A stretch of 64,000 nt of DNA. Source: Alkaliphilus metalliredigens QYMF. Lineage in GTDB: Bacteria; Bacillota; Clostridia; Peptostreptococcales; Natronincolaceae. Made by a program: the position numbers and the translations under genes. The notes below the pieces were generated by a model. It saw nothing but the letters and a program-made list of their open reading frames with translations, was not told the DNA's origin and searched no databases. Positions 27,326-36,624 of the stretch are shown one piece after another. Location: contig NC_009633.1 in assembly GCF_000016985.1 (NCBI RefSeq), forward strand, positions 62,001 through 126,000. The letters run 5' to 3'. How positions within the stretch are numbered: position 1 is the stretch's first letter; every line of letters starts with the position of its first letter.

Positions 27326-28061
27326 AAGGTGTCGGGATCTAACATTAATTGAAAGGGCAGGACAGCCGAATTTAGTCATTGCCTGTGATTCCTGTGGGGG
27401 GATTGGCGAAAAACCCCAAGATCAAATCAAGGTGCCAGCAGAGGTTGTGGGATACTTTACCGCAAGGGTTTCCCTCATGGAGGTTATGTCAGTGGGGGCC
27501 AGGGTCATGACGGTTATTAATACCCTGTCTGTGGAAAGAGAACCCACGGGAGAAAAAATGATTAAAGGAATTCAAAAAATGATCGAGGAAGTAAAACTAC
27601 CTATCACTGCATTAAATGGGAGCACAGAGGAAAATGTGGTTACATGTCAAACTGCCATGGGGATCACTGTGATCGGTGAAGTAGAAAGAGAGAGCATTAA
27701 GATTGGTTGTTCAAAGCCTGGAGACCTAATTGTGGCCTTAGGAACACCTAAGGTTGGAAATGAAATCAAGCTTCCCATAGACGATGAAATCTGTAGTATA
27801 AAAGACTTTCAAGCTTTAGTTAAAATGAAAAACGTTAAGGATATCCATCCAATTGGGTCCAAGGGAATGTATTATGAAGCACAGCTCTTAGCTTCACTAA
27901 ATCATTGTGAATTTAAAAGTAGAGAAGCCACAGGAGTTGATTTGAAAAAGTCAGCAGGGCCAGCCACTGCGGTGATATTTTCTGTTTCAAAAGAGCAGCT
28001 CCCTACAGTTGAATCCCAACTACAACAACAAGTTAAGGTCATAGGATCTTTAGAGAATTAA
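27315..28061 (+). CDS. cblS: Alpha-ribazole kinase CblS-like (PurM/ThiL fold)
   Basis: 248 residues. The N-terminal VIACDSCGGIGEKPQD is the metal/ATP loop of AIR-synthase-related kinases, and VGYFTARVSLMEVMSVGARV forms the usual helix. The C-terminal part (HPIGSKGMYYEAQLL, SAGPATAVIFSV) is specific to CblS-like proteins. CblS phosphorylates alpha-ribazole to alpha-ribazole-5'-phosphate for nucleotide-loop assembly when CobT is absent or as a bypass. Translational overlap with cblT supports the pairing. I saw no cobT in the window. Confidence 0.82.
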   Translation: MEIKRCRDLTLIERAGQPNLVIACDSCGGIGEKPQDQIKVPAEVVGYFTARVSLMEVMSVGARVMTVINTLSVEREPTGEKMIKGIQKMIEEVKLPITALNGSTEENVVTCQTAMGITVIGEVERESIKIGCSKPGDLIVALGTPKVGNEIKLPIDDEICSIKDFQALVKMKNVKDIHPIGSKGMYYEAQLLASLNHCEFKSREATGVDLKKSAGPATAVIFSVSKEQLPTVESQLQQQVKVIGSLEN

Positions 28062-28099
28062 TAAAAATATGCATCAGTTAAGGTGGCGAGTAAATCGAT

Positions 28100-28975
28100 A
28101 TGATTGAAGTAATTTGTCCTGGGTCCTGTGGAGAATTGATCCAAGGGATGATCCAAGGAAGTGAAAAATTAATTTCATATGCCATAAATTGTTATTCAAA
28201 GGTCACCTTGACGGAAGGAAGAAGCCCCTTCTTAGAGAACTGGAGCAAATCCCAACAAATGATAGAAAAGGTGCTGCTTTATTATGGATATTCCCCAAAA
28301 GAGGGGGAGGAAATTGGAATAACAGTGGATAGCCAAATTCCTATGGGAAAGGGTATGGCCAGTAGCACTGCAGATTTAGCCGCCACAGCATTAGCCATGG
28401 CAACCTATTTAAATGAAACCATCACCCAGGAAGAAATTGCCATTCTGTGTGTTGAAATTGAACCCACGGATAGCACTGTTTTTTCTCAACTGACCCTTTT
28501 TGATCATCTAGAGGGTAAATATAAAAAATCCTATGAAGAACCAATGAAGGCAAATGTACTGATGTTAGAGGGTGTCGGTAGCATTAATACCATCGGTTTT
28601 CGAAAAAGTAATCATCATAGACTCTTGAAGGAAAAAGAGAGTGAGCTCAAAGAGGCCTTACACTTTTTTGAAAAAGGAATCAAGGGTGGAGACCTAAAAT
28701 TGATGGGCAAGGCAGCCACCCTGAGTGCCTTTGCCAATCAGGAAATTCTATATAAAAAAGAGCTAGAGACTCTTTTTAAAATCAGTGAAAAGCTAGGCGC
28801 TGCCGGTGTTAATGTAGCCCATAGTGGAACAGTTATGGGAATATTATATGAGGAAAACCAATTTGATCTAGAGGCAATGAAGGTGCTATTAAAGCAAGAG
28901 CGGTTTCGACCATATTATCCTGCTAACAAGACCTATGAAATCATCCAAGGAGGGCCTAGGGTAATCACTAAGTAA
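28100..28975 (+). CDS. pduX: L-threonine kinase PduX-like (GHMP family)
   Basis: 291 residues. It opens VICPGSCGELIQGMIQGSEKL, the substrate end of GHMP kinases, with the ATP loop IPMGKGMASSTADLAA at residues ~77-92 and the C-terminal GAAGVNVAHSGTVMGILY. PduX-type enzymes make L-threonine phosphate, the precursor of the aminopropanol linker of cobalamin (via CobD). Its place among B12 genes supports this over other GHMP functions. Confidence 0.87.
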   Translation: MIEVICPGSCGELIQGMIQGSEKLISYAINCYSKVTLTEGRSPFLENWSKSQQMIEKVLLYYGYSPKEGEEIGITVDSQIPMGKGMASSTADLAATALAMATYLNETITQEEIAILCVEIEPTDSTVFSQLTLFDHLEGKYKKSYEEPMKANVLMLEGVGSINTIGFRKSNHHRLLKEKESELKEALHFFEKGIKGGDLKLMGKAATLSAFANQEILYKKELETLFKISEKLGAAGVNVAHSGTVMGILYEENQFDLEAMKVLLKQERFRPYYPANKTYEIIQGGPRVITK

Positions 28976-28991
28976 AAGAGGGGGAAGACAA

Positions 28992-29612
28992 TTGAAATAT
29001 ATTCAATCGCCAAGGGAAATCGAAAGAAAAAGCTTTGAAATTATCACAAGGGAGCTAGAAGTAGAACTGCCAGATCCACAAACGGCACCCATTATTAAAA
29101 GGGTGATTCACACAACTGCAGACTTTGAATATGCAAAGCTCATCAAAATCCATCCGGAGGCTGTGGAAGCAGCACAAAAGGCATTGCAAGAAGGCTGTCG
29201 TATTTATACCGATACAAATATGGTTTTATCTGGTATCAATAAAAGAATTTTGAAGAAATATGGAGGAGAAGTGTACTGTCTGGTAGGCGATCCTGAAGTG
29301 GCAAGAGAAGCCAAGGAGAGGGGCGTTACCCGATCAATGGTGGCAATGGAGAAAGCAATGGCAGATCCAGAAACAAAGCTATTTGTGATCGGTAACGCTC
29401 CCACAGCTCTATTCATACTTTGTCAAGGGATTCAGGAGGGGAAAGCAAAACCCAGTGCCATTATTGGAGTACCCGTGGGGTTTGTAGGAGCCCAGGAATC
29501 AAAGGAGCTACTGATGGAACAGACAGTCCCTCATATCACAATTCAAGGACGTAAAGGTGGTAGCACCGTGGCTGTGGCAATCGTCAATGCCCTTTTATAT
29601 ATGCTAGAGTAG
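28992..29612 (+). CDS. cbiC: Cobalt-precorrin-8 methylmutase
   Basis: 206 residues. IVKRVIHTT-like block seen as IIKRVIHTTADFEYA, with the catalytic His43 region, then IYTDTNMVLSGINKR, AIGNAPTAL-like VIGNAPTALF, and IIGVPVGFVGAQESKE. It moves the C11 methyl to C12, forming cobyrinate. TTG start with AGGGGGAAG upstream, 16 bases after pduX. Confidence 0.95.
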   Translation: MKYIQSPREIERKSFEIITRELEVELPDPQTAPIIKRVIHTTADFEYAKLIKIHPEAVEAAQKALQEGCRIYTDTNMVLSGINKRILKKYGGEVYCLVGDPEVAREAKERGVTRSMVAMEKAMADPETKLFVIGNAPTALFILCQGIQEGKAKPSAIIGVPVGFVGAQESKELLMEQTVPHITIQGRKGGSTVAVAIVNALLYMLE

Positions 29613-29626
29613 GAAGTGAATCATAA

Positions 29627-30760
29627 ATGGAAAGGTATATTATAAAAGATGGAAAAAAACTTCGGTATGGATACACCACAGGATCCTGTGCCACTGCAGC
29701 ATCCAAGGCAGCAGCACAAATGCTCCTGCAGCCGGGAGAAGTCCATGAGGTGGACATCGATACCCCCAAGGGCTGGTCCTTGAAATTAAAGGTAGAAGAT
29801 ATCCAACGAAGCCATGGAGCTGTTTCCTGTGCTATTATTAAGGATGCAGGAGATGATCCTGATGTGACGAATAAATTAGCTATTTATAGTAAGCTAATAT
29901 GGCGTCAGGATACAAAAATTGAAATTCATGGTGGAGAAGGAGTGGGGACCGTGACCAGGCCAGGGCTGCAAATTCCCGTGGGAAAACCAGCTATTAATCC
30001 CATTCCCCTTCAAATGATCGAAAGAGAAGTCCGGGAGGTCATTGGTCCTGGAAGAGGGGTAGACATTGTGATTTCAGTGCCTAAGGGCCAAGAGGTAGCC
30101 AAGAAGACATTTAATCCAAAGCTGGGAATCCAAGGGGGGATTTCTATATTAGGCACCTCTGGAATTGTGGAACCCATGTCTGAGGAGGCAATGAAGGACT
30201 CCTTGGCCTTAGAGCTCCCCATGGCAAAGGCCGAAAAGATCAAAACATTTGTCTTTGTCCCAGGAAACTATGGGAGAGACATGGCTAGGGAAAAATATAA
30301 AATCCATGATAAAAACATGATCAAGATCAGCAACTTTGTTGGTTTTATGATGGACCAAAGTGTCATACAGAATGTAGAGCGAATTTTGATCATTGGACAT
30401 ATCGGAAAGCTTGTTAAGGTGGCAGGGGGGATTTTTCATACCCATAGCAAGGTGGCCGATGGCCGACGGGAGATTTTAGCCGCACATCTGGCAGCATTGG
30501 GGGCCTCTCAGCAATTGGTTTTAAGGGTTTTAGAGAGTAATACAACAGAGGAAGCCGTGGGATTGATTCAAGAGAAAGGCTTTGATAGGCTTTTTTCACA
30601 TTTAGCAGATAAAATTACCGAGAAATGTGTGGAACGAACCCAGGGTAATATTGAAATTGGAACCATCATATTTTCCATGGAACAGGGAGTATTGGCCCAT
30701 TGTAGCCAGGCAGGAAGACTATTGGAAATCCTTAAGTCGGAGGGTGTAAAAGATGAATAA
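29627..30760 (+). CDS. cbiD: Cobalt-precorrin-5B C1-methyltransferase
   Basis: 377 residues. Family marks include LRYGYTTGSCATAASKAAA near the start, IKDAGDDPDVTN, GVGTVTRPGLQIPVGKPAINP, and ILGTSGIVEPMSEEA. SAM-dependent methylation at C1 of the corrin precursor. It overlaps cbiE by 8 bases. Confidence 0.96.
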   Translation: MERYIIKDGKKLRYGYTTGSCATAASKAAAQMLLQPGEVHEVDIDTPKGWSLKLKVEDIQRSHGAVSCAIIKDAGDDPDVTNKLAIYSKLIWRQDTKIEIHGGEGVGTVTRPGLQIPVGKPAINPIPLQMIEREVREVIGPGRGVDIVISVPKGQEVAKKTFNPKLGIQGGISILGTSGIVEPMSEEAMKDSLALELPMAKAEKIKTFVFVPGNYGRDMAREKYKIHDKNMIKISNFVGFMMDQSVIQNVERILIIGHIGKLVKVAGGIFHTHSKVADGRREILAAHLAALGASQQLVLRVLESNTTEEAVGLIQEKGFDRLFSHLADKITEKCVERTQGNIEIGTIIFSMEQGVLAHCSQAGRLLEILKSEGVKDE

Positions 30761-31373
30761 AATTTATGTCATAGGCTTAGGCCCCGGCCACCAAGATTAT
30801 GTACTTCCCATTGCTAAAAAAAGAGCACAGGAATGCAATGTATTGGTGGGAGGAAAGCGAAATCTAAATATATTTTCAGACTTTGAAGGAGAAATGATAC
30901 CTATCCACCAAGACCTACAAGGAATTGTGGTAGAAATCAAAAAAAGAGCTAGAACTCAACAGGTTGGCATTATTGTTTCTGGAGATCCAGGCTTCTATAG
31001 TATGTTGACCTATTTATCAAAGCACTTCGAATTAGAAGAGCTGGAAGTCATCCCTGGGATTGGATCCATCCAGTATCTATTCAGTCGTTTAAAGAAGCCT
31101 TGGCAAAATACGCCATTTAAGAGTCTTCATGGACGAGGAACAGATTGGGTGGGAATTTTACAGAAGGAAAAATCCATTGCATTGTTGACGGACCCTGAAC
31201 ATAATCCCCAATGGATCGCTGAGCAATGTATTGAATATGGACTTTCTAAGGTAAAAATGGTAGTAGGAGAGAATTTGTCCTACAGTGAAGAGCGAATCAT
31301 TCAAGGGACACCGGCTGAAATTAAAGAGCATGGGCCCTATCAAATGTCTGTGGTGGTGATTGAAAATGAGTAG
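30753..31373 (+). CDS. cbiE: Cobalt-precorrin-7 C5-methyltransferase
   Basis: 206 residues, tetrapyrrole methylase fold: IYVIGLGPGHQDYVLP, VLVGGKRNL, VSGDPGFYSML and EVIPGIGSIQYLFSRL. It covers only the CbiE half of CobL; the decarboxylating CbiT half is the next, separate gene. Overlaps cbiD by 8 bases and cbiT by 8. Confidence 0.94.
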   Translation: MNKIYVIGLGPGHQDYVLPIAKKRAQECNVLVGGKRNLNIFSDFEGEMIPIHQDLQGIVVEIKKRARTQQVGIIVSGDPGFYSMLTYLSKHFELEELEVIPGIGSIQYLFSRLKKPWQNTPFKSLHGRGTDWVGILQKEKSIALLTDPEHNPQWIAEQCIEYGLSKVKMVVGENLSYSEERIIQGTPAEIKEHGPYQMSVVVIENE

Positions 31374-31974
31374 ACAAAGACAGGTTCCAATGTGGGGGGT
31401 ACCGGATGAAGCCTTTATACGAGGTAGAGTGCCCATGACCAAGGCAGAGATTCGGGGAATCATTATGAGGAAGCTACGGCTGAGGGAAGAGAGCATTTTA
31501 GTAGATGTGGGGGCAGGAACAGGATCTGTCACCATTGAAGCAGCAATGCATGTGAGCCAAGGTAGTGTTTATGCCATTGAATATAAGGAAGAGGCAGTAG
31601 AACTCATTAAGAAAAATATAGAAAAGTTTCAACTGGAGAATATCCAAATCATGACCGGCCGTGCAAAGGAGCAGTTGATGGAGATCCAGACATTCGATCG
31701 AATGTTTATTGGGGGTAGTGAAGGAGAGCTGCAATGGATGATCCGATATGCAGCTGAGAATCTCCCCAGTAAAGGTAGGATTGTGATGACAGCCGTGACC
31801 CTAGAAACAGCCTATGAGGGATTACAGTTTTTAAAGCAAAATGAATTTACAGAAATTGAGACCATTAGTGTAAGTATTGCCAAGGGAAGGGTAGTGGGGA
31901 ATCGCACATTAATGGAGGCAGAAAATCCAATTACTGTCATCTCAGCAGAAAGGGGAGAACAGCATGAAAGGTAA
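31366..31974 (+). CDS. cbiT: Cobalt-precorrin-6B C15-methyltransferase (decarboxylating)
   Basis: 202 residues from the ATG at 31366. PDEAFIRGRVPMTKAEIRG is the characteristic CbiT start, and the class-I methyltransferase SAM loop follows (VDVGAGTGSVTIEAAM), then AIEYKEEAVELIKKN and MFIGGSEGEL. It methylates C15 and decarboxylates the C12 acetate. Overlaps cbiE and cbiL. Confidence 0.95.
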   Translation: MSRQRQVPMWGVPDEAFIRGRVPMTKAEIRGIIMRKLRLREESILVDVGAGTGSVTIEAAMHVSQGSVYAIEYKEEAVELIKKNIEKFQLENIQIMTGRAKEQLMEIQTFDRMFIGGSEGELQWMIRYAAENLPSKGRIVMTAVTLETAYEGLQFLKQNEFTEIETISVSIAKGRVVGNRTLMEAENPITVISAERGEQHER

Positions 31975-32686
31975 ACTAACAGGGATTGGTGTGGGACCAG
32001 GAGAAAAAGATTTATTGACATTAAGGGCTCTAGATCGAATCAAAGAGGCGGATATCATTTTTTGTCCCCAGGTCAAAGTAGGGGAAAGTAGCATTGCATT
32101 AGAAATTGTTCAAGAGTATATCCCCCAGGGAACGATAATTCAAGGACTTTGTTTTCCCATGACTCCTTGTCCAAAGACATTAGAGGCCAATTGGCAGCTG
32201 AACCTAGAGGCCATAAAAAAGGTATTAGACCAGGGAAAAAAGGCAGTTTTTTTAACACTAGGAGATGCCCTACTTTATAGCACATACAACTATATGGTTA
32301 AAGAATTACAGAATAAAAACTATGAAGTCGAGACGGTGCCAGGGATTCCTTCCTATAGTGCCATCGCCAGTAGAATGAATCGGCCCTTAGCGGAGGGAAA
32401 GGAAGTGCTATCCATTCTGCCCCTCAATGCCGAGCCAGAGCAAATCAAAAAGGCCTTTGAATATGGAGATAACCTTGTGGTACTAAAGATCTCCCATGAT
32501 CCCCAGGGCTTAAAAAACATGATTCAAGAGGCGGATCTAGAAGCGTGTCTCATCGTTGCTTCTAACTTTGGCCATGAAAATGAAATCATAACAGAGGATA
32601 CATCAATATTGGATGGAAAAATACCATATCTTTCAACAGCAATTATTACAAAAAATAGAAAAACCAAAAAGAATAGGGGTGAGTAA
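31964..32686 (+). CDS. cbiL: Cobalt-precorrin-2 C20-methyltransferase
   Basis: 240 residues. LTGIGVGPGEKDLLTLRAL, IIFCPQVKVGESSIA, LTLGDALLYSTYNYM and ETVPGIPSYSAIASRMNRPL match the CobI/CbiL subfamily of tetrapyrrole methylases. Methylation at C20 is the first methyl transfer after cobalt insertion. RBS AAAGGGGAG. The start overlaps cbiT by 11 bases. Confidence 0.95.
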   Translation: MKGKLTGIGVGPGEKDLLTLRALDRIKEADIIFCPQVKVGESSIALEIVQEYIPQGTIIQGLCFPMTPCPKTLEANWQLNLEAIKKVLDQGKKAVFLTLGDALLYSTYNYMVKELQNKNYEVETVPGIPSYSAIASRMNRPLAEGKEVLSILPLNAEPEQIKKAFEYGDNLVVLKISHDPQGLKNMIQEADLEACLIVASNFGHENEIITEDTSILDGKIPYLSTAIITKNRKTKKNRGE

Positions 32687-32687
32687 G

Positions 32688-33446
32688 GTGGAAAAAGTAT
32701 TTTTTGTTGGGGCAGGACCAGGAGATCCAGAGTTATTAACCATGAAGGGCCATCGTGTCATTGGATCCGCCGATGTGATTATTTATGCGGGCTCCCTGGT
32801 GAATCCCAAGGTATTGGATCACCGAAAGGAAAGTGCTGAGATACATAACAGTGCAAAACTCACATTGGAGACTGTGATTCAACTGATTAAGAAAGCAGTA
32901 GACGAAGGCAAGCAGGTGGCACGGGTGCATACAGGGGATCCTAGCCTTTATGGAGCCATACAAGAACAAATGGACCTATTGGATGGTTATAAAATACCCT
33001 ATGAGGTAATTCCAGGTGTAAGCTCCTTTATGGCGGCTGCAGCTGCCCTCAAGCGAGAATTAACCCTACCGGATGTAACACAAACTGTTATCTTAACAAG
33101 ACTTGAAGGGCGAACCCCAGTACCTGAGAAGGAAGCCCTCAAGGAGTTAGCAAGTCACCAAGCCTCCATGGCAATTTTTCTATCTGTTCATATGATGGAA
33201 GGTGTGGTGGAACAGTTATTGGAGTCCTATCCAGAGGACACACCCATTGCTGTGGTTCAACGGGCTTCTTGGCCAGATGAAAAAATGGTAATCGGGACAT
33301 TAAAAGACATTGCAAAAAAGGTACAGGAGGCCAATATTACGAAAACAGCCCAAATTCTTGTGGGCCGATTTTTAAATACAGAGTATGAACGATCTAAGCT
33401 TTATGATCCAACATTTTCCCATGAATATCGAGAGGCTACTAAATGA
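32688..33446 (+). CDS. cbiF: Cobalt-precorrin-4 C11-methyltransferase
   Basis: 252 residues from the GTG at 32688 (AGGGGTGAG upstream); the frame is open further upstream, but only inside cbiL. VFFVGAGPGDPELLTMKGHR, DVIIYAGSLVNP, ARVHTGDPSLYGAIQEQMD and EVIPGVSSFMAAAAALKREL are the CbiF/CobM signature. It methylates C11. Overlaps cbiG by 4 bases. Confidence 0.95.
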   Translation: MEKVFFVGAGPGDPELLTMKGHRVIGSADVIIYAGSLVNPKVLDHRKESAEIHNSAKLTLETVIQLIKKAVDEGKQVARVHTGDPSLYGAIQEQMDLLDGYKIPYEVIPGVSSFMAAAAALKRELTLPDVTQTVILTRLEGRTPVPEKEALKELASHQASMAIFLSVHMMEGVVEQLLESYPEDTPIAVVQRASWPDEKMVIGTLKDIAKKVQEANITKTAQILVGRFLNTEYERSKLYDPTFSHEYREATK

Positions 33447-34507
33447 AAATCGCCATCATTGCCTTAACCAAGGGGGGCAAGACATTGGCATTGGTGTTAC
33501 AGGAATTTCTAGAGGAGAGTCATCTTTATCTTAAGGGGCCGCTGCCCTTAGGAGAAAAAAATGTCTTTGCTGTAGGAGAAGATTTTAAGCGCTGTGTGGC
33601 TCAGCTATTTTCAGCCTATGATATCCTTGTGTTTATCATGGCCACAGGGATTGTGGTCCGCAGCATTGCACCCCTACTTCAACATAAGAGTCAGGATCCA
33701 GGGGTGCTAGTTATGGATGAGAAGGGACAAAATGTCATTAGTCTTTTGTCGGGACATTGGGGACGGGCCAATGAGATGACCCAAAGAGTTGCCACCATGA
33801 TCAATGCCAATCCTGTGATTACCACAGCCTCTGACGTTCAGGGAAGGGTGGCAGTGGATTTACTAGCCCAGCAATTGAATTGTGAAATAGCCGACTGGCA
33901 GCTGACAAAGACCCTGACAGCTCATATTGTGAATGACGGGATCATTGGCCTTTATTGTGAAGATAATAGAGCGCTGGTATTACCAGAGGGCTATGTGAGG
34001 GTGTCAAAGCAAAAGGATCTTGAGGATCATGACTATGGCATTATAATCAGTAATCAAAGCCGACTAGGGAAAAGAGCAAGAGATTTACAGCTTTATCCCC
34101 GAAATCTAGTGATCGGTATTGGTTGTCGTAAAAAAGTTTCCCCACAGCTGATGATTGAAAAAATTAAAGCAAGCTTAAAAAACCTCGATAAATCTACCCA
34201 CAGTATTGAAAAGTTCGTGACCGTAGAGGTAAAAAAAGAAGAAAAGGCCATCATTGAAGCCAGTGCACATTTCAATGTTCCCCTAGAGATCATTGATATT
34301 GAAACAATCAAAAAAAGTCAAACCAGCTTACATCAATTTGAAACCTCTGCCTTTGTGGAGAAAACCATCGGTGTGGGGGCCGTCAGTGGACCCTGTGCAT
34401 ACATAGGGAGTCAGGGTGGACACATGCTCATGGAGAAGGAAAAGGGTGACGGAATCACACTATCAATTGCAGAAGTAAAAGTATCTGAGGCATCGGAGAG
34501 AAAATAG
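33443..34507 (+). CDS. cbiG: Cobalt-precorrin-5A hydrolase
   Basis: 354 residues. The N-terminal domain has VFIMATGIVVRSIAPLL and VLVMDEKGQNVISLLSGHWG. The central region and the C-terminal CobE-like domain (LVIGIGCRKKVSPQLM, GVGAVSGPCAYIGSQGG) are complete. It opens the ring-A lactone and releases acetaldehyde, the step that marks the anaerobic route. Overlaps cbiF; 71 bases separate it from cbiH. Confidence 0.94.
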   Translation: MKIAIIALTKGGKTLALVLQEFLEESHLYLKGPLPLGEKNVFAVGEDFKRCVAQLFSAYDILVFIMATGIVVRSIAPLLQHKSQDPGVLVMDEKGQNVISLLSGHWGRANEMTQRVATMINANPVITTASDVQGRVAVDLLAQQLNCEIADWQLTKTLTAHIVNDGIIGLYCEDNRALVLPEGYVRVSKQKDLEDHDYGIIISNQSRLGKRARDLQLYPRNLVIGIGCRKKVSPQLMIEKIKASLKNLDKSTHSIEKFVTVEVKKEEKAIIEASAHFNVPLEIIDIETIKKSQTSLHQFETSAFVEKTIGVGAVSGPCAYIGSQGGHMLMEKEKGDGITLSIAEVKVSEASERK

Positions 34508-34578
34508 CACGCCATAGGGGCTCACTAATTTGAGATTCCTTAACATAAGAAAATGACAATAAGGGGTGAAGTAGAGAA

Positions 34579-35319
34579 ATGAAAAAGAATGGAAAAGTTT
34601 TTGTAATTGGAATAGGACCAGGAGATGAGGCTTATCGAGCTCCTGCTGCCACCCGTGCTTTAATGAAGTCCGATACCATTATTGGGTATAAAACATATAT
34701 TGAACTGATCGAGGAAACCCTTGAGGGTAAAGAGGTCATTGACAGCGGCATGCGTAAAGAAGTGGAAAGATGCCAGCTTGCACTGACATTAGCAGAGGAA
34801 GGCAAGGTAGTGTCCTTAGTCAGTAGTGGCGATCCTGGTATCTATGGGATGGCAGGAGCGCTTTTGCAGGTGAAGCAACAGAGACAAAGTGATATAGAGG
34901 TGGAGGTGATCCCTGGCATTACAGCTGTCAGTGCAGCAGCAGCCCTATTAGGGGCGCCACTGATGCATGATTTTGCTGTCATTAGTCTAAGTGACCTGTT
35001 GACCGATTGGGAGCTGATCCAAAAAAGGGTTGCCTTGGCTGGAGAGGGTGATTTTGTCATTGCCCTATATAATCCCAAAAGTAAAGGACGAACAATCCAG
35101 ATTGAAGAAACACAAAAAATACTATTGAAGTATAGAAGTAAGGAAACGCCCGTGGGAATTGTAAAAAATGGGACGAGACAGGGGGAAGTGGTCATCGTCA
35201 CAACCCTAGGTGAGATGCTTCTTCATCCCATTGACATGCTAACTGTGGTCATCATTGGAAATAGTCATACCACCATGATGAATGACGTCATGATTACTCC
35301 TAGGGGTTATGGAATATGA
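34579..35319 (+). CDS. cbiH: Cobalt-precorrin-3 C17-methyltransferase
   Basis: 246 residues. VFVIGIGPGDEAYRAPAATR, IIGYKTYIELIEETLEGKEV, SLVSSGDPGIYGMAG and EVIPGITAVSAAAALLGAPL match the CobJ/CbiH subfamily. It methylates C17 with ring contraction. Overlaps cbiJ by 4 bases. Confidence 0.95.
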   Translation: MKKNGKVFVIGIGPGDEAYRAPAATRALMKSDTIIGYKTYIELIEETLEGKEVIDSGMRKEVERCQLALTLAEEGKVVSLVSSGDPGIYGMAGALLQVKQQRQSDIEVEVIPGITAVSAAAALLGAPLMHDFAVISLSDLLTDWELIQKRVALAGEGDFVIALYNPKSKGRTIQIEETQKILLKYRSKETPVGIVKNGTRQGEVVIVTTLGEMLLHPIDMLTVVIIGNSHTTMMNDVMITPRGYGI

Positions 35320-36092
35320 TTTTACTTCTCTGTGGGACCGTGGAGGGACGTCAAGTACTCCATGAATTGCTAAAGAGAAAAATACAGGTACTGGCAACAG
35401 TGACAACATCCTATGGAGCGGATCTGCTAAAGCAGGAAGGGCAAGTGACAGTTTTAGAGGAACGATTGGATCAAGAGGGTATGGAGGCATTACTAAAGGG
35501 GCATCCCATTCAAGCAGTGGTGGATGTCACCCATCCCTATGCACAGCAGATTTCTAAGCTGGCAATGGGTGTTTGTGCTGAGAAAGACATCCCTTACCTG
35601 CGGTATGAACGGGGACAGGTGACCTGTGGGGATCAGGGGCTCAAAATGGTTAAAGATTTTAAAGAAGCTGCCCAAGAGGCAAAGAAATACCAAGGGAGCA
35701 TTTTTTTAACCATTGGAAGCAAGGAAATTCCAACATTTTTAGAAGAAATCAATGTAGAAAGATTAATTGCAAGGGTTCTTCCTTTGTCTTCAATGGTCAA
35801 GGCCTGTGAAGACTATGGATTCACTCCAGATAATCTGATTGCCATGAAGGGACCCTTTAGTGAAGCCATGAACCAAGAACTATTTCGACAATATTGTCCA
35901 TCTGTCATCATCACCAAGGACAGTGGCATGGCTGGAGGAACACAAGAAAAGATCAGGGCTGCACAGAAGCTAAACATTCCAATCATTGTGGTTCAGAGAC
36001 CTATCATGAATTATGGACAGACCCATGAAAACACCAAAGAACTAATCCAAGCAGTGCAGAAGGTGATGAAATTTGAAGAAGCAACGACTTAA
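35316..36092 (+). CDS. cbiJ: Cobalt-precorrin-6A reductase
   Basis: 258 residues. It opens ILLLCGTVEGRQVLHELL, then VVDVTHPYAQQISKLAM, YLRYERG, IFLTIGSKEIPTF and ITKDSGMAGGTQEKIRAA, all CobK/CbiJ marks. It reduces the C18-C19 double bond with NAD(P)H. Last gene of the riboswitch-2 operon. No clear terminator follows before the next small gene. Confidence 0.94.
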   Translation: MILLLCGTVEGRQVLHELLKRKIQVLATVTTSYGADLLKQEGQVTVLEERLDQEGMEALLKGHPIQAVVDVTHPYAQQISKLAMGVCAEKDIPYLRYERGQVTCGDQGLKMVKDFKEAAQEAKKYQGSIFLTIGSKEIPTFLEEINVERLIARVLPLSSMVKACEDYGFTPDNLIAMKGPFSEAMNQELFRQYCPSVIITKDSGMAGGTQEKIRAAQKLNIPIIVVQRPIMNYGQTHENTKELIQAVQKVMKFEEATT

Positions 36093-36232
36093 TTATACAA
36101 ATAGGCCATATTTCCCAAAAAAAACTAGCAGGAATATACAATGAAATGTAGAAATATAACAACAGTGTCACCATAACCAAGAACTTTAGCAAAATTCAGG
36201 TGACGATGTCTAGTTATAAGGGGAAGATGTCT

Positions 36233-36445
36233 ATGTTCAACCATATCATTGGAATCGTCTTTTTAACATTGTTGTTGATTCCTATCGGCATCATTTTATT
36301 CGCCTTTGTAAATAAGACACTAGAAGATATCAGACCAGTTGCAAGAACAAGAAAGCCCAAACCTGTACCGGTGTATAATCTCTACAAAAGAAATGATCAC
36401 ATCGCATCAGAATATGCCTCCAAGAACATTAGGATTGTTAAATAG
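36233..36445 (+). CDS. Small membrane protein, unknown function
   Basis: 70 residues from the ATG at 36233 (AAGGGG about 9 bases upstream); an ATG at 36227 and a GTG at 36200 are also in frame. Residues 4-24 form a membrane helix (IIGIVFLTLLLIPIGIILFA). The cytoplasmic tail is basic with RTRKPKPVPVYNLYKRN. I do not recognise a family. It lies after the cobalamin operon and before a strong terminator, so it might be its last gene, but 140 bases separate them. Confidence 0.55.
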   Translation: MFNHIIGIVFLTLLLIPIGIILFAFVNKTLEDIRPVARTRKPKPVPVYNLYKRNDHIASEYASKNIRIVK

Positions 36446-36486
36446 CCCTTTTTACTAGAAAATAGTAAAAAGGCTATTTTTTTTTA
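36440..36486 (+). terminator. Intrinsic terminator
   Basis: Long stem AATAGCCCTTTTTACTA / TAGTAAAAAGGCTATT and nine T. Likely end of the riboswitch-2 transcript. Confidence 0.92.
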
Positions 36487-36624
36487 GTGGGCCATGAGTT
36501 GATGTAGCAGCATCAGACAAAGTGTATAATAGGGGTTGAATAGTTAATATTCAGGTGGTATGATAGTTTAGATGTTAATCAGGGGAAACCATTGATAGGA
36601 AATACCCTTAGAGGAGTGTTAAAA

